From Rhizopus sp. PT2906 (lineage: Eukaryota; Mucoromycota; Mucoromycetes; Mucorales; Rhizopodaceae), in contig JAMYHX010000032.1 of NCBI GenBank assembly GCA_025529335.1, forward strand, positions 102,808-166,807: a DNA stretch of 64,000 nt, given 5' to 3'. The position numbers and the translations under genes were made by a program. The notes beneath the pieces were generated by a model. It was not told the DNA's origin and searched no databases. It was given only the letters and a program-made list of their open reading frames with translations. This document shows positions 33,427 to 45,768 of this stretch, piece by piece. The first letter of the stretch is position 1, and every line of letters begins with the position of its first letter.

Positions 33427-36080
33427 ATGACTACTGGGAATAATAACTTTTCCTTTTTACCATTATTACCAATCGACGATCACCAGGGACGTATTATCCA
33501 TGTTACTCATCAAATACCCTTTGAAGTTATCCATGAAACAGATGAAGAAGGATCATTAAAGTGGACATTTAGACCTCGCCATGAACATGCTGCCATGTAC
33601 GCAGGCATTCATTCCCTTACCGACGAATGGAAAACATTATGTATCGGTTGGATAGGTCAAATGTATAAAGATTCACCGAGCTTAGAAAGTGTCGATCGTT
33701 ATGAGATTGACATGTTGAGTGATCAAGAAAAGGAATCTTTACAATCACAACTTTATCAGGAACATAACTGTATCCCATTATTTCTAGATAGCAGTAGTGT
33801 AGCAGGGCATTATCATGGTTACTGCAAAACATGCAAGTATTTGACAATTTTTTATACTAAAAAGAGAGAAGAACATACACTAACCCAAAAAAAAAGTATT
33901 GTGGCCACTTTTTAATTATATAGTGTGGAACGATGCAACGGATGGGCGAATTGAAAAAACTCAGTGGAACTATTATGAAGCAGTAAACCAAAAGTATGCT
34001 GATACAGTAGTAGAACAGTATCAAGATGGAGATACAATCTGGATCCATGACTATCATCTATTGTTAGTTCCTAGCATGATCCGTAAAAGGCTCCCCAAGG
34101 CTCGTATCGGTCTGTTTGTACATTCACCTTTTCCAAGTTCTGAAATCTTTCGATGTTTACCAAGTAAAGAAAAAAGAAAAAAAAAAAAAAACAAAGGAAA
34201 TAAGAAAAAGGATTGAAGCTGATCTTTTTTTTTTGTTAGAACGTCAGGAAATTCTTAAAGGGATGCTGGCTGCCAACTTGGTGGGATTTCAGGTACGACT
34301 AAAGCAAGTCATGTTACGTTTTTGTTCTAAGGGAAAAACTACATGATAGACATATGCAAATGCTAGACACTTTATCTCGACATCGACTCGGGTCTTGGGT
34401 TACGAGTCATCTCCGGAAGGTGTTGAGTACGATGGTCACTTTTGCCATGTTGGTACCTTTCCCATAGGCATTGATGTTGATGCAGTAGACGCTGTTCGAC
34501 GAAGTGCAGATGTGATTCCAAAAATTCAGGCTATTGCTGAAATGTACTCTGATAAGAAGATCTTGGTAGGAAGAGATAAACTTGATCTCGTTCAGGGCGT
34601 CCTTCAGAAACTTGCTGCTTTTGAAAAATTCCTTTCAGATTATCCTGAATGGCAAAATAAGGTGGTCCTGATCCAAGTAACCGATTCACCAAGCTCGGCA
34701 GATACCATCAAGAACGAGCGTCGAGTGTCAGAGATGGTTGCACATATCAACAGTGCTTATGGCTCTTTAGAATTTACACCTGTCTATCACTATTATCATC
34801 AGATACAGACAGATGAATATTATGCCTTGCTATCAAGCGCTGATGCAGCCCTAATTACATCTATTAGAGATGGCATGAACACAACTAGTCTTGAATACGT
34901 CATGTGTCAACAGGAAAAGCACGGGCCCTTGATCGTTTCGGAATTAACGGGTACGGCAGGGTCCATGGGCTCGGCATTACTTGTCAACCCCTGGGATTAC
35001 TCTGGAGTTGCAAAGGCAATCAATGACGCACTCACAATGAGCGAAGAGGAAAAAATGACAAGGCACATGGTAAAACAATCAGGAAAAAAGAATCTATAAA
35101 TTGCACTGTGATTTATTTTTGTTTATTAGCAATTATTAGCACACGTCAAGTCTAATACAACCTCATTTTGGGCTCATTCATTTGTTAAAATGTTGATACA
35201 TACCTGTATGTTATCTGAACAAAGCAAGAATACGCCAAAGCTTAAACTGGATTATCTTAAAGAACAGTATCAGCGATCCAAAAAGCGACTTCTTTGCTTT
35301 GACTATGATGTAAGAAGACAAATCTATCTTGTGCTGATATTAACGTATAACCTATAGGGAACATTAACACCGATACAAAAGACACCTATGGCTGCTGTTC
35401 CTCCCAAAGACATGCTAAAGTATCTCGAAAGATTATGTCAAGACCCTCATAATGAAGTTTGGATCATATCTGGCCGTGATGAGAATGCACTTGCTAACTG
35501 GCTTGGCCATATAGAAAATCTGGGCCTAAGCGCAGAACATGGTTCATTTATGCGGTATCCATGCAGCAAGAAATGGATTAACCTGACTGAACACTTTGAT
35601 ATGAGCTGGAAGAATGATGTACTCGAAATATTTACTTACTATACTGAGCGAACGACTGGTAGCTTTATTGAGCATAAACGATGTGCCATTACCTGGCATT
35701 ACCGTCTTGCCGACCCAGAATATGGTGCATTCCAAGCCAAGGAGTGCCAGAATCATTTGGAACAAGCCATCCTTAGCAAGTTGCCTCTGGAAGTATTAGT
35801 GGGCAAGAAAAACTTAGAAGTACGTCCAACGATGGTGAATAAGGGTGAGATTTTGAAGCGTCTATTGGTATCCAGCAATACTCCATTTGACTTTGTGATG
35901 TGCTGTGGTGATGATCGTACAGATGAAGACATGTTCAAGACATTGAAAAAGGCAACAGATCTCAATGAAAAGTTCTCGGTCATGGTGGGTCCTGAAGATC
36001 GACAGACACAGGCACTTTGGTACTTGCCAACAGTACAGGATGTAATAGATTCACTTCAGGTCATGGCTCAGTGTGTATAG
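33427..36080 (+). CDS. TPS2: Trehalose-6-phosphate synthase/phosphatase, Tps2 type
   Basis: Six exons (33427-33832, 33897-34163, 34240-34292, 34350-35069, 35130-35309, 35358-36080) sum to 2349 nt, 782 aa. The glycosyltransferase-20-like half (about 40-510) has IWIHDYHLLLVPSMIRKRLP, FVHSPFPSSEIF, LAANLVGFQTYANARHF and TSIRDGMNTTSLEYV. The HAD phosphatase half has LLCFDYDGTLTPI (nucleophile Asp), EVWIISGRDENAL and MCCGDDRTDEDMF. Trehalose-6-phosphate phosphatases of this kind complete trehalose synthesis in the cytosol; whether the synthase half is active cannot be told. Intron 1 (33833-33896) keeps frame only with a GC donor (GCAAGT). Confidence 0.93.
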
Positions 36081-36200
36081 AAAAAACAAACAGACATCTG
36101 TATTGCATGAATAATTAGATTCCCCCCTTTTTTCTTCTCTCTCTCTATAAGAAGTAATTTATTAGGTTTTTGTTTGAAAGAATAGAATAATTTACAAGGT

Positions 36201-37693
36201 CTATAAAAGAATGAAAATCACAAAGAAAACTATACAAAAGGAGCATGAAAAGATTCTTAGCTTATGTCCTTGGCTACTAAGTGTCAGTAGCTTGACGTCT
36301 AATCCCATGCGATTACACGTTGGGTTATTAAGATTAAACTGGTATGTTGTTCCGTTAACTGTCGCGTTTCCAGTCTGCCAGTATCCATACTGAACGGAAG
36401 CTAAATCACCTACAGGGCAAAAGAACTGTAGATAAGGGGGGCAGCTCTGAACTACGTGATAGCATAGATCAATACAGGGAAGTAATTCTGTCCATGCGCT
36501 AGGCTGTAAGGTACTATCGATCCAAGGGTTTCGAGAGCCGTTAACAGGTACATCTCGTACAGCAGGTGCTGCTTTAATATTATCTGATCCCTGTATGAGA
36601 CCTGCACTAGAGGTCAAATCTGTACATCTCGGTATCGTGACAGAGCAAAGCCATGTCTTGTAATCGCGGTAACAGTCAGTACAATTGCGAACGAGCGAAT
36701 ACTGTGTTGATTCACAATTGAATTGAGATAGCGATACATCAAAGGGATCAAACAAAGCCTGAGCTTGGGTATCATATTGTGCTGCAAGGTCCCAGCGACT
36801 GACAGCTGAATTAGATGGGACGCTGTAGGCAACTTGGTTGCAAAAGGGTAGATCATAAATCAATTGACAAACGGCCGATGCTTTTGTTTTAATTGGTATT
36901 GGCGTTGAGATACCAGTTACGCCATTGGTTTCCTGTAGTAAATAAGCCTGATAAGAGGTGTCGTCTGTCAAATTGGAAATCAGGAATTGGTATCGAGTTG
37001 CGTTCGTCGGTCCTCGTGTGGTGATCGTTCGATTGATGCTCAGCTGAGGGACACTGTGAAGTTTGGCAGCACAGAGAGACCAAGAAAGGTCAGTTGGTTG
37101 GCCAGATGTGATGAGGATGGTACTGTTTGGGAAAGGTTCACTAAGGATATTTGAAAGAAATAAGGCACTGTTTCGATCTGTATCATCCAGCGTGATATAT
37201 GGTGCAGTCGGATCGCTATCGACGTAGACAGGATGCATAATCTCTATAGAAACAATAAGTATTTTTTATGAGTTGTAAAAGATAAGAACTTACGCTGAGT
37301 AGAGGCAGCAATCTCATATGACCATTGTCCACTATTATCTTTTGTCTGATTTGCACTTATTGCAATCCAGATCTCGCTTACAGAATGATTGCTATTCCAG
37401 GTTATTAAACCGTGTGTATTGTCAAGACGAATACCATTCTGTGGTTCAGTTGTATTACTTGTTGATAAAAAGGCAATGAGTTCAGGTTGATTGCAACTGG
37501 TGATGGAGAGGTAAATATTGGGTTTTTGAGCCAAGAGTTGAATCTGTGTTGGAATTGAAAAATAGTAATGCTGATATGCTGCAGATGTTGATGATGCGAA
37601 GACTATTTGGTTATTTTGAAGCTGTATAGTTTGACATGTTGTATATTGAATATGAGGTAATAAAAGGAAAAGAAAAGAAATTGGTATAAACAT
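36201..37693 (-). CDS. MID1: Stretch-activated calcium channel component Mid1
   Basis: Exons are 37693-37294 and 37243-36201, giving 480 aa. A signal peptide (MFIPISFLFLLLPHIQ) is followed by a beta-rich, heavily N-glycosylated ectodomain (LDNTHGLITWNS, NRTITTRG) and a Cys-rich C-terminal domain (NCTDCYRDYKTWLCSVTIPRC, CIDLCYHVVQSCPPYLQFFC) like Mid1/NALCN-associated FAM155 proteins. The hydrophobic end (FCIVFFVIFILL) suggests a GPI signal or anchor. Mid1 works with Cch1 as the high-affinity calcium influx channel. A GA microsatellite lies just upstream. Confidence 0.92.
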
Positions 37694-37717
37694 ATTCTGG
37701 AAAAAGAAAAAGGGGAG

Positions 37718-37722
<5 letters not shown>

Positions 37723-37755
<33 letters not shown>
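37723..37755. repeat. (GA)n microsatellite
   Basis: About 33 bp of uninterrupted GA dinucleotides, between the MID1 start codon and the ALG13 stop codon. On the transcribed strand of MID1 it is a CT tract in the promoter or leader. Confidence 0.9.
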
Positions 37756-37761
<6 letters not shown>

Positions 37762-37771
37762 AGAAAAAGAT

Positions 37772-38380
37772 TTATTGGTAACCCATGTGCCTGTTGACAA
37801 TCTCAGCAAATACTCTTTCATTGGCCTCAGGAAAAATGGCGGGCTTAAACCTATGGATTGTTTGGATTGTATTGACTAGGTCACTTTTTATAAAATATGA
37901 GTGTGCTTGTCTATTCTGATATGTGTATTTATTACCTTGTATCACTACAAATGGCATAGTTCTTTATATGCATTGCTTGTGCGAGTTCATATTGATGATT
38001 ATCCATTAATGATTTATTCACAACCACGATCAATTTTTTATTCAAACGAAGTGTCTGTAATATAGTGCCTGAGCCTATACATATATACATATATATGAAT
38101 AATAGATATACATATGCGTGTATTATGTACCAGCATGACCAATGACAATATCTGCTGCTTGAATATCATTTGTAATAGATGGTTTGTATTGGTAACCCTC
38201 TATGTCCATGTTACCTTTATAATCCATAAGGTTCCTTTTAAACACAGGCTCTGATGATCCATATTGATAGACAATTCTTTTATAATTCAATTGACTTAGA
38301 CAATCTAAAAAGAGGCGTGATGTCGTCACTTTTATCAACTCATCAAATCCTGTAGAACCAACAGTAATAAACACTGACAT
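37772..38380 (-). CDS. ALG13: UDP-GlcNAc transferase catalytic subunit Alg13
   Basis: Exons are 38380-38131, 38074-37936 and 37850-37772, giving 155 aa. It has the glycosyltransferase-28 C-terminal fold: MSVFITVGSTGFDELI, ADIVIGHAGTGSGTILQTLR and LIVVVNKSLMDNHQYELA. Alg13 joins membrane-bound Alg14 on the cytosolic ER face to add the second GlcNAc to dolichol-PP-GlcNAc. It is divergent from the p24 gene with only 128 bp between start codons, suggesting a shared promoter for two secretory-pathway genes. Confidence 0.95.
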
Positions 38381-38508
38381 TAAAGAAAAAAGAAAGAATC
38401 ATTAACTCCGTCAATATTTTTCAGTCAATAAGAAAGCCGCACGCGCACTACACACACACGCACACACTATTTCTCTTTTTTTTCTTTTACTCTTTTCATT
38501 AAATAAGA

Positions 38509-39331
38509 ATGCAGCCAACAGCCCTTGGTTTATTCTTTGTGGCGAGTTTATTCGCTGCTGTAGCCAACGCCATTCATTTTGATTTACCTGCTGTAACCAG
38601 TGACCATATTGAAGAAGGCACCAAATGCTTCAGCCAATATGTACCTTATGACACTTTAGTTTTGGCAGTTGTTAATGTCGGAGATGGTTATAACCAACGT
38701 GTGAATCTCGAGGTAAAGGGACCTTGAAGGTTGTGATAGTGATGTTCTGATTCTAAAAGTGATTATAGATTAGAGACAACAACGAAACACCTAATGTTTA
38801 TGTAAAGAAGAATGATGTCAACGGCGAACTTCGTAATGCATTTAATACAAATAGTGAAGGTGAAGTCTTGGTTTGCTTTAGCAATGTTCTTGATGATGGT
38901 AATGGTACAATAATTGACAAAGTGTCAACCTGTATTAAAACTTTCCCAATAGGTTTCAAGGAGGGACCTCAATATAAACGCCCTATTCAATTAGAGTTCA
39001 GTGTTGGTGCTGAAGCCGCTGATTTTAAAAAGATTGCAAATGCTGAAAAATTGACTCCACTTGAACTGGAGCTTCGAAAGTTGGAAAGTGTCGTAAGAGA
39101 AATTGTGGATGAAATGAATTATTTAAAGGCTCGTGAAGCTAGATTAAGAGACACGAATGGTAAAGCTTGATGGTTAAAAAAAGGAACAGGGGCACTAATT
39201 CTTTATTAGAATCTACAAACGATAGAGTTAAATGGTTCAGCATTTTATCTTTATTCACCCTCTTTGGCCTAGGTACTTGGCAAATATTATACCTACGTCG
39301 CTTCTTTAGAAGAAAGAGATTGATTGATTAA
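38509..39331 (+). CDS. p24 (emp24/gp25L) cargo adaptor
   Basis: Exons are 38509-38712, 38769-39159 and 39210-39331, giving 238 aa. A signal peptide is followed by a GOLD domain (KCFSQYVPYDTLVLAVV, GEVLVCFSNVLDD), a coiled coil (LELELRKLESVVREIVDEM), one transmembrane helix and the tail LRRFFRRKRLID. The FF plus basic tail binds COPII/COPI coats, as in the p24-delta/Erp group. p24 proteins act in ER-Golgi sorting of GPI-anchored and other cargo. Confidence 0.92.
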
Positions 39332-39711
39332 AATAAAAGGAAAAAAAAGGAGAAAATGTATTATCACTAAAGGTTTTTACTGTTATTAGAGTTAAAAATA
39401 TACACCACATAATGTACATCTTTTCCTAGGAATAAAGAAGGGTATTGCATTTACTTTTTCTCCAAAAGAGCAACAAAAAGGATGATATCTAATCATACAT
39501 GTTCTTGAAGTGACTACAAACTACAGTGTCAATCTCTTTTGACGCGTATCAGTTTATTATTTATTTTATATAATCATTGTGTCTTCTTCCACGCCTTTAT
39601 AGAAAAAAAAATCCGTATTTCTCATATCAGCAGCACTTGAATGTGCAAAGAGAGCACAAAAGCCCCCTTTTTCAGTAGTTCTTTTTATTATTTATATTAG
39701 TATAAACATTG
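39332..39711. other. Convergent intergenic region
   Basis: Tail-to-tail spacer between the p24 and PLP-enzyme genes, AT-rich, no further gene seen. Confidence 0.5.
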
Positions 39712-41070
39712 TTATGCTTGTTCGAGTTCCTTAATCATCTTCAAAATGATTTCACCCGCAGCCTTAAAGTCATCCAGATCAACATAGATTTGAGCACACA
39801 ATCGGACCCACCATTTACTGTTATGCTTATAAACGACTAGAATCGTGTTGTATTCATAAATGGATTTTTTCATAAAGAAACTGGTAATTTCTTGATCTGT
39901 CTTGGTTGTATTCTTGATGGGCAATTCAATATTTACCATGCTGGCTGTCAGCGTCTTGGTTGAGTTTTCCATTACTTGAGTGCCCAGCATGTCGGCAACA
40001 AGTTTACCACCTTGAACGGCCAGTTCATGATTATATTTACGAATGGCCTCCTCTCCTCCGATCGATTTACGATAATCAAGGGCTGATTTAGCAAAGAACA
40101 AGAAAAGACAATTAGAATAGAGGGAAAGGGCACAGTTTATATTCTAATATACCTGGGCCAACACAGAGGTAGGAGCTTAAGTTGACGACACCGGGAACAT
40201 GTTCTTCATTGAATGATGATCCATCCGTTGGATCATCATGATGCTGATAGGCATAATAAATCGTTGTGGGATGGATCCATCCTTGGTAACGCTTAGACAC
40301 ATAGAGAACTGCACAGCCACGAGGTGTGAATAGCCATTTATGGCAGTTGCTGACAAAAAAGTCAGGATCTAACTCGGCCAAGTTGAGTTCAATGTGTCCT
40401 ATTGCGTGAGCACCATCAACGAAGGATAGAATGTCATATTCTCGAAAGAGTTTGGTCAGGGCTTGATAGGGCATACAAACACCGGGAAGTGAACTGATAG
40501 CATCAAAAAAGCCAAGACGAATCTTTTTGGAGCTATCTTTAGCATGCTCTCTCTCAATAGCTTCTTTTGTCAAGCGAATAACTTCATCGTCCTCCAACGG
40601 ATAGTTGAGTTCAACGCGTACGAGTTCTACCTTTTTATAATGAGTTAAGAATTCCAATGTCTTGTCACAGTTAATATACGCGGTTTGATACTATTATCGT
40701 CTGTAGATATCAGTAAAACGATAGGGTCATGCAGATTAATACAACTTACGCAAAGAATTTTATCGCCTTCTTCAAAGGGAAAGCTTCGAAGTATATTGTT
40801 TACTCCTGTAGAGGAATTTGCAACAAAGACAAGATCTTTGGGATCGCACTTGATGAGTGCTGCGGCACGCTCAAGATTTTCTTGCAGTAAAGGCTTGAAA
40901 TCAAATCGATGCCAGCGATCAGGATGCTTTTCAGCGCGTCTGTTGTATTCATCCACGTAGGCTTGAACAGCTGCAGGATACGAGCCATGAGCACCATGAG
41001 AGAGAGGGATATATTTTTCCTCTAAAGGAAAATCGGCTCTAAACTGTTTTCCAAAGGGCTTTACTGCCAT
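39712..41070 (-). CDS. Class V PLP-dependent aminotransferase/desulfhydrase family enzyme
   Basis: Exons are 41070-40750, 40690-40153 and 40082-39712, giving 409 aa. It has the fold-type I layout with VFVANSSTGVNNILRSF (cofactor phosphate site), FVDGAHAIGHIELNL (Asp that pairs with the PLP nitrogen) and FFVSNCHKWLFTPRG (Schiff-base lysine). The opening LEEKYIPLSHGAHGSYPAAV is typical of the isopenicillin-N-epimerase-like or cysteine-desulfhydrase-like subgroup of fungi and bacteria, not the Nfs1 iron-sulfur enzyme. The exact substrate is uncertain. Confidence 0.85.
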
Positions 41071-42432
41071 TTTTTTTTTTCACTACGAAAATGCGTGTAT
41101 AAAGAAAAAGAAACGTATTCTCACCCTGTATTAATAATGCAGTCGGATTTTACCGCACATTTAATTTCCCCGCATGTGATATGTATGTGTGCGATGGTAA
41201 CAAAAAAGAGATGATCAGGATAATAGTATATTTGCGATTGCTTGATACTAGGAATAATATTTATTTGGATCTATTCTATTTACATGTAGGCTACAGATAA
41301 CGAATATATCATTGATGTTGTATTCAATGAGTCATGGTAATGATTTGATAGCATGATGTGAGTCATAACTTTTATAAAGCAATATACGCCAAAAAGAGAA
41401 ACAAAAAGATGAAACTGTAAATACAGGACGATGGAGATGATTAGAGGTTCTCACGCTGCGTAAACAGGCTTTAGTAATGATAAGACGATTGGGCGGAAGT
41501 CTAATAGGTCTCTACAATAGATTGTCACTATACGCCTACTGTTTTATTATCAGTTGTTCCTGGAAACTCGGTCGTGAGAGTAATTGATCTCGACAGTCTC
41601 GACTTGTAAAAGCTTAATTCGCCGTCCATGTAATTTAAGATATAAGGTGTTTAAACCAATCTTGCAAATCAGAAAGGGTTGCTACCTCCATAACCTTTTC
41701 ATTCTGTAATAAGGAAAACACATCCCATACCAACCTTCAACTTAATCGAAACCTTTGTTCTCAATCAGATTCGAAAAAGGAGAATTGAGGGAGAGAATAG
41801 AGAAAGAAAGGAAGAGAGGAGAGAGTCGTTTTGTATGTATTGTGTTATGTCCAAATATATCATTTACATATCAATTCAACCAAAAAAAAAAGAAATAGTC
41901 CACAGATTCACTTTTTTCCTATGGGAGCGTTACATTATTCTACACGTCCAATATCCTGGCTCATCCAGTTTGACAAAGAGGTTAGCGGTGTCTCTATTGC
42001 CTAGTGCCTAATTGGAACTTGTCGATACAATCACTGTATCAATACAAAACCTTAAAAGGCATTGACTTGCATAGAGAAATATAAAAAAATTTCCTTCTTT
42101 TTAGGTCACTGTTGAATGAATGCCAACTTTTATGGTTGTTTAAGATTTGATCGATACTAAGCCTGTTTACTGAATAATTAGTGTGTGGCTCATTTCCCAA
42201 AAGGAGAGAAAACAATGAATTGCGTAGTGGAAACACAGAAAATGGTGCTGTCATGCATTATTGTAATTCTATTAAATAGCAATTCTGTATTACGCAACGG
42301 TAACCACAGTGACATGCATACATGTCATTAAATTGCATACAAGTAACTACTAGATATTATCAGGCAGTTCTTTTACTAAGCCGACTAGGGAGACAAAGGC
42401 TTTTCTATCTTTCTCTCTATCTCTCTCTCTCT

Positions 42433-42485
<53 letters not shown>

Positions 42486-43092
42486 CTAAAAATCCACGTG
42501 TATTGAAAGCAAACTCATATCTGAGAGAGATTCTCTCTATAGCTCGTGATTTCAGTATTCTATTATATAAACAAAAAACAAAATCAAAAGTAGTAACACA
42601 AATATAGAGTAACATTTATTGATTACCATGGTAATGATCCCACTCTTTCATCGCAAAGCCAAGGAAAAAAGAAAGGAAGAAAGAAAGGGGGTCGGAGAGA
42701 CGTAGTGTAACAAGCATTAATTATTTATTTAACGATATAAAATTGAAGATCAACGCCGTGCCCCATCCCTCATTAAATAAGCCCTTTTTTGGATGATAAA
42801 AGATAGTAAATTATCTATGTTCATTGATTTCATTTCTTTATTATCATCAAACGAACTCTCTTTTTTCTTTGTTTTTTCTTTAATTGTGCGCTATTATTTA
42901 GTTGATTCTTTCTTTTTAAACTCCCGTCAATAAAAAAGTATACAAAGAGTTTGTCACGCGTTAATTACCTCAATTGAGAAAAGACTCTGGCCTTTTTTTA
43001 TAAGCAATTTCATTTTTTTTTTTCTTTTTCCTTTCCTTTTCTTTCCCTTTTTCCATTATCCCCAGGATCAAAAAAAAAAAGATAGAAAAAAT
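41071..43092. other. 2 kb intergenic region, no CDS
   Basis: The second-longest gap in the window. It contains no protein-like ORF; notable are the TC/T tract at 42410-42480 and a C/T-rich leader before the kinase gene (about 43010-43060). A long 5' leader or unrecognised non-coding RNA is possible. Confidence 0.45.
42410..42480. repeat. (TC)n followed by a 45-base T tract
   Basis: TC dinucleotides run directly into 45 consecutive T residues (42436-42480). Read from the minus strand it is a long A tract followed by GA repeats, so a retroposed poly(A) tail is possible, but no gene-like sequence adjoins it. Confidence 0.9.
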
Positions 43093-45412
43093 ATGGTTGC
43101 TGAGACTGAATCAATCCCACCAGCAACAGTTGTCAATAAAACAAACGAACCTAATCACTTGACGGTACCTGTCAAGGCCATCGGCAACTATACACTACAA
43201 CAGAGCCTAGGTAAAGGCAGTATGGGTAAAGTCAAATTGGGTGTCCATAATGTGACGGGTGAAAAGGTATAGACAGCTTGTGATAAAAAAAGAGGCACAT
43301 ATATACTCATATCCATCTCTATAGATTGCCGTCAAAATAGTACCTCGAGCCAACTTACAAATGTTCAATTCACCTCCATACACCAATGGAAAGTCAATTC
43401 AACAGATCGCAAAGGAAAAGGCAAGAGAGGAGAACAGAGAGCTACGGACTATTCGAGAAGCCCATATGATGATGCTGTTAAAGCACCCCAATATTGTTGG
43501 ACTCAAAGATCTTGTGATACAGGGCCCTTATTTCTATATTCTTATGGACTATGTTGGAGGTGGTCAATTACTTCATTACATTGTTAAACGACAGCGATTA
43601 TCCGATCGACGTACTCGTCTGTTCACTCGGCAAATCGTCAGCGCCCTTGATTACTTACACCGTAATTCAATTGTTCACCGAGATCTCAAGATTGAAAATA
43701 TTATGATTGACAAGTCTGGCCGACAGATTAAAATTATCGATTTTGGTTTATCAAACCTCTTTTGTCCTGAAAGGCTCCTTACCACCTATTGTGGATCGCT
43801 TTATTTCGCTGCCCCTGAATTATTAAGGGCAAATCCTTATCGCGGTCCCGAAGTCGATATTTGGAGTTTGGGTGTTGTTATCTATGTTATGGCAACTGGT
43901 GCTGTTCCCTTTGACGATAAATCCATGCCCGGATTGCATGAAAAGATCAAAAAGGGACATGTAACCTATCCAAGTCATATGAGCGAAGAGTGTAAGGATT
44001 TGCTCTCAAAAATATTCATCACCGATCCATCCAAGCGTATCATCATGACAGACATCATTCACCATCCATGGCTTAATAAAGACGCAGCTCCAATCAAGAA
44101 TCATATGCCTCTTCGAAAGCCGCTGACCCTTCCACTTGATCCAAAGGTGATCGAAAGAATGTCTCAAGGATTTCAATTAGGCACTACAGAAGATATCGAA
44201 CAGAAATTGACCTTGATCATCCAGTCTCCAGTCTATAAAAATGCTCTACAATACATCGAGGATTGTCATGCCAAGAAACCACTCACACCTCCGCTGTCGT
44301 ATCAGGAAATAAACGATGGCATCGTATATGATGATCCACAATCTGTACCGGCCGCTTATCATCCTTATTTATCACTTTATTATTTAGCAGCCGAGAAACA
44401 AGCCTCACAGGAACATCAAGCAGCGCACCGTGTACGTTCTATCAAGCGCAGTCTTTCCAGAAAGGGCTCAGTCGAATCGATTGGCGGTGGCACGTCCTCT
44501 GCTCGTAGCAGTCAGACATCTTTGGTAGATGAAGCTCCTCATCGTCCACTGGCAGAAGTGCCTATTAATCAAACACCTATTACTATTGCTTCGTCAGCCG
44601 CTATATCCACCAACTATCTCAGTAGAATACAACGCTGGCTTCGTTCATCTCTATCTCAGCATCAATTACCCTCGGAAAGCCATGTGTTTGCAGTTCCGCC
44701 TCCTTCTCTACCTCAATCGGATCATCAGCCTAATACTCATACTAATACCACCACCACCACCACAACAACAACAACAACAACAGCAACTGCAGTAGCAGCA
44801 GAAGATTCACCTAAGTCATTAACACCTTCTAATTCAGCAGAGAAGGATATTACTACATTTTATACAGACACTGACGATAATACCACATTAACCGCAACTG
44901 CTGGTTCAGGTGCACATACAAGCAATAAGTCATTGTTTAGAAAGCTATCCAAAGCCATCTTACGTAAAGAATCATCCAAGTCACTTAATAAAAAGTCAAG
45001 CAATCTTAATCACCCACCTGCTAGTAATCACAGCACGACCACAGCGACCACCAGCGATAGTAGTGATAGCAGTAGTGAAGCAATTGACAAGGAAGATATT
45101 CCGCCTCCCGTACCACCTAAAGATAACATCAATTATACCTATGCACGTGGAACTACAACTGTTCAACCGCCACCTGGTATGTCTGTTGCTACCCTGACCT
45201 CACGACAAACAGCCCACACAGTCGATTTTAATACAGCTATAGCACAGGCCAAGGAAGGACCTAAACAGACATTACCACCAACACCTCAACTCTCTCGATC
45301 TTCGTCTTTGGCAGTCAATTCAAACCATCGTCGTAAAGGGTCTGTGACCCGACTGACCGGGAAAATTGGTTCTTGGCTAAATCGATCATCGTCAGTGAAG
45401 CATCACTCTTAA
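43093..45412 (+). CDS. Ser/Thr protein kinase, Kin1/Par-1 (MARK)-like
   Basis: Exons are 43093-43266 and 43325-45412, giving 753 aa. The kinase domain (about 30-310) is complete: LGKGSMGKVKLG, AVKI (Lys), HRDLKIENIM, DFGLSNLF, TYCGSLYFAAPELL and DIWSLGVVIY. The activation loop resembles AMPK/Par-1 kinases, and an insert after the catalytic lysine (RANLQMFNSPPYTNGKS) is as in fungal Kin1/Kin2. The C-terminal 440 residues are Ser/Thr/Pro-rich with a Thr homopolymer and end RLTGKIGSWLNRSSSVKHHS. I see no KA1 domain, which Kin1 and Par-1 normally carry, so membrane targeting may differ. Kin1 kinases act in polarity and exocytosis. Confidence 0.85.
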
Positions 45413-45578
45413 ATTCTAGAATTCTTTTTATTTGATAATTAGTGCCCTTTTTCTTGTATTAACATGTTTTTCTACATAAAGCACGTTTTTTATGTTGTAT
45501 ATGGGAATCATTCAATCATTTTTCTTTGGTAGCTCAACTTTAGGAATAGTCTACATTATCACACCTTGCTTTTAGTTC

Positions 45579-45768
45579 TCAATTACAGAAAAAAAAAAGA
45601 GTATTGTTTACCATGTCGGGCTTCATCACCTACAACTACACGTTAGTTTTTTCTTTCTTTCTTTCTTTCTCTTTTGGTTGATCAACTTGCCTTGTTAACT
45701 ACTGTGCTACCAACTGCCATGCCAGCACACATTATAACAAATGTATAAAACTTGTTGATTTGAGCCAT
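45579..45768 (-). CDS. Tiny single-pass membrane protein, Brawnin/UQCC6-like
   Basis: Exons 45768-45691 and 45629-45579 give 42 aa: MAQINKFYTFVIMCAGMAVG, then STVVNKVMKPDMVNN and a short hydrophobic end. A single helix followed by VV-x4-KPD resembles Brawnin (UQCC6), a mitochondrial inner-membrane factor for complex III assembly with AGAEVV-x4-RPD at the same place. The match is short, so the family call is tentative. The intron uses a GC donor (AAG|GCAAGT), the same donor as three other genes here. Alternatively this is another small mitochondrial membrane protein. Confidence 0.45.

Noticed and set aside
37723..37755. CRISPR-like or satellite array
   Set aside because: It is a plain GA microsatellite; no spaced direct repeats typical of CRISPR occur anywhere in the window.
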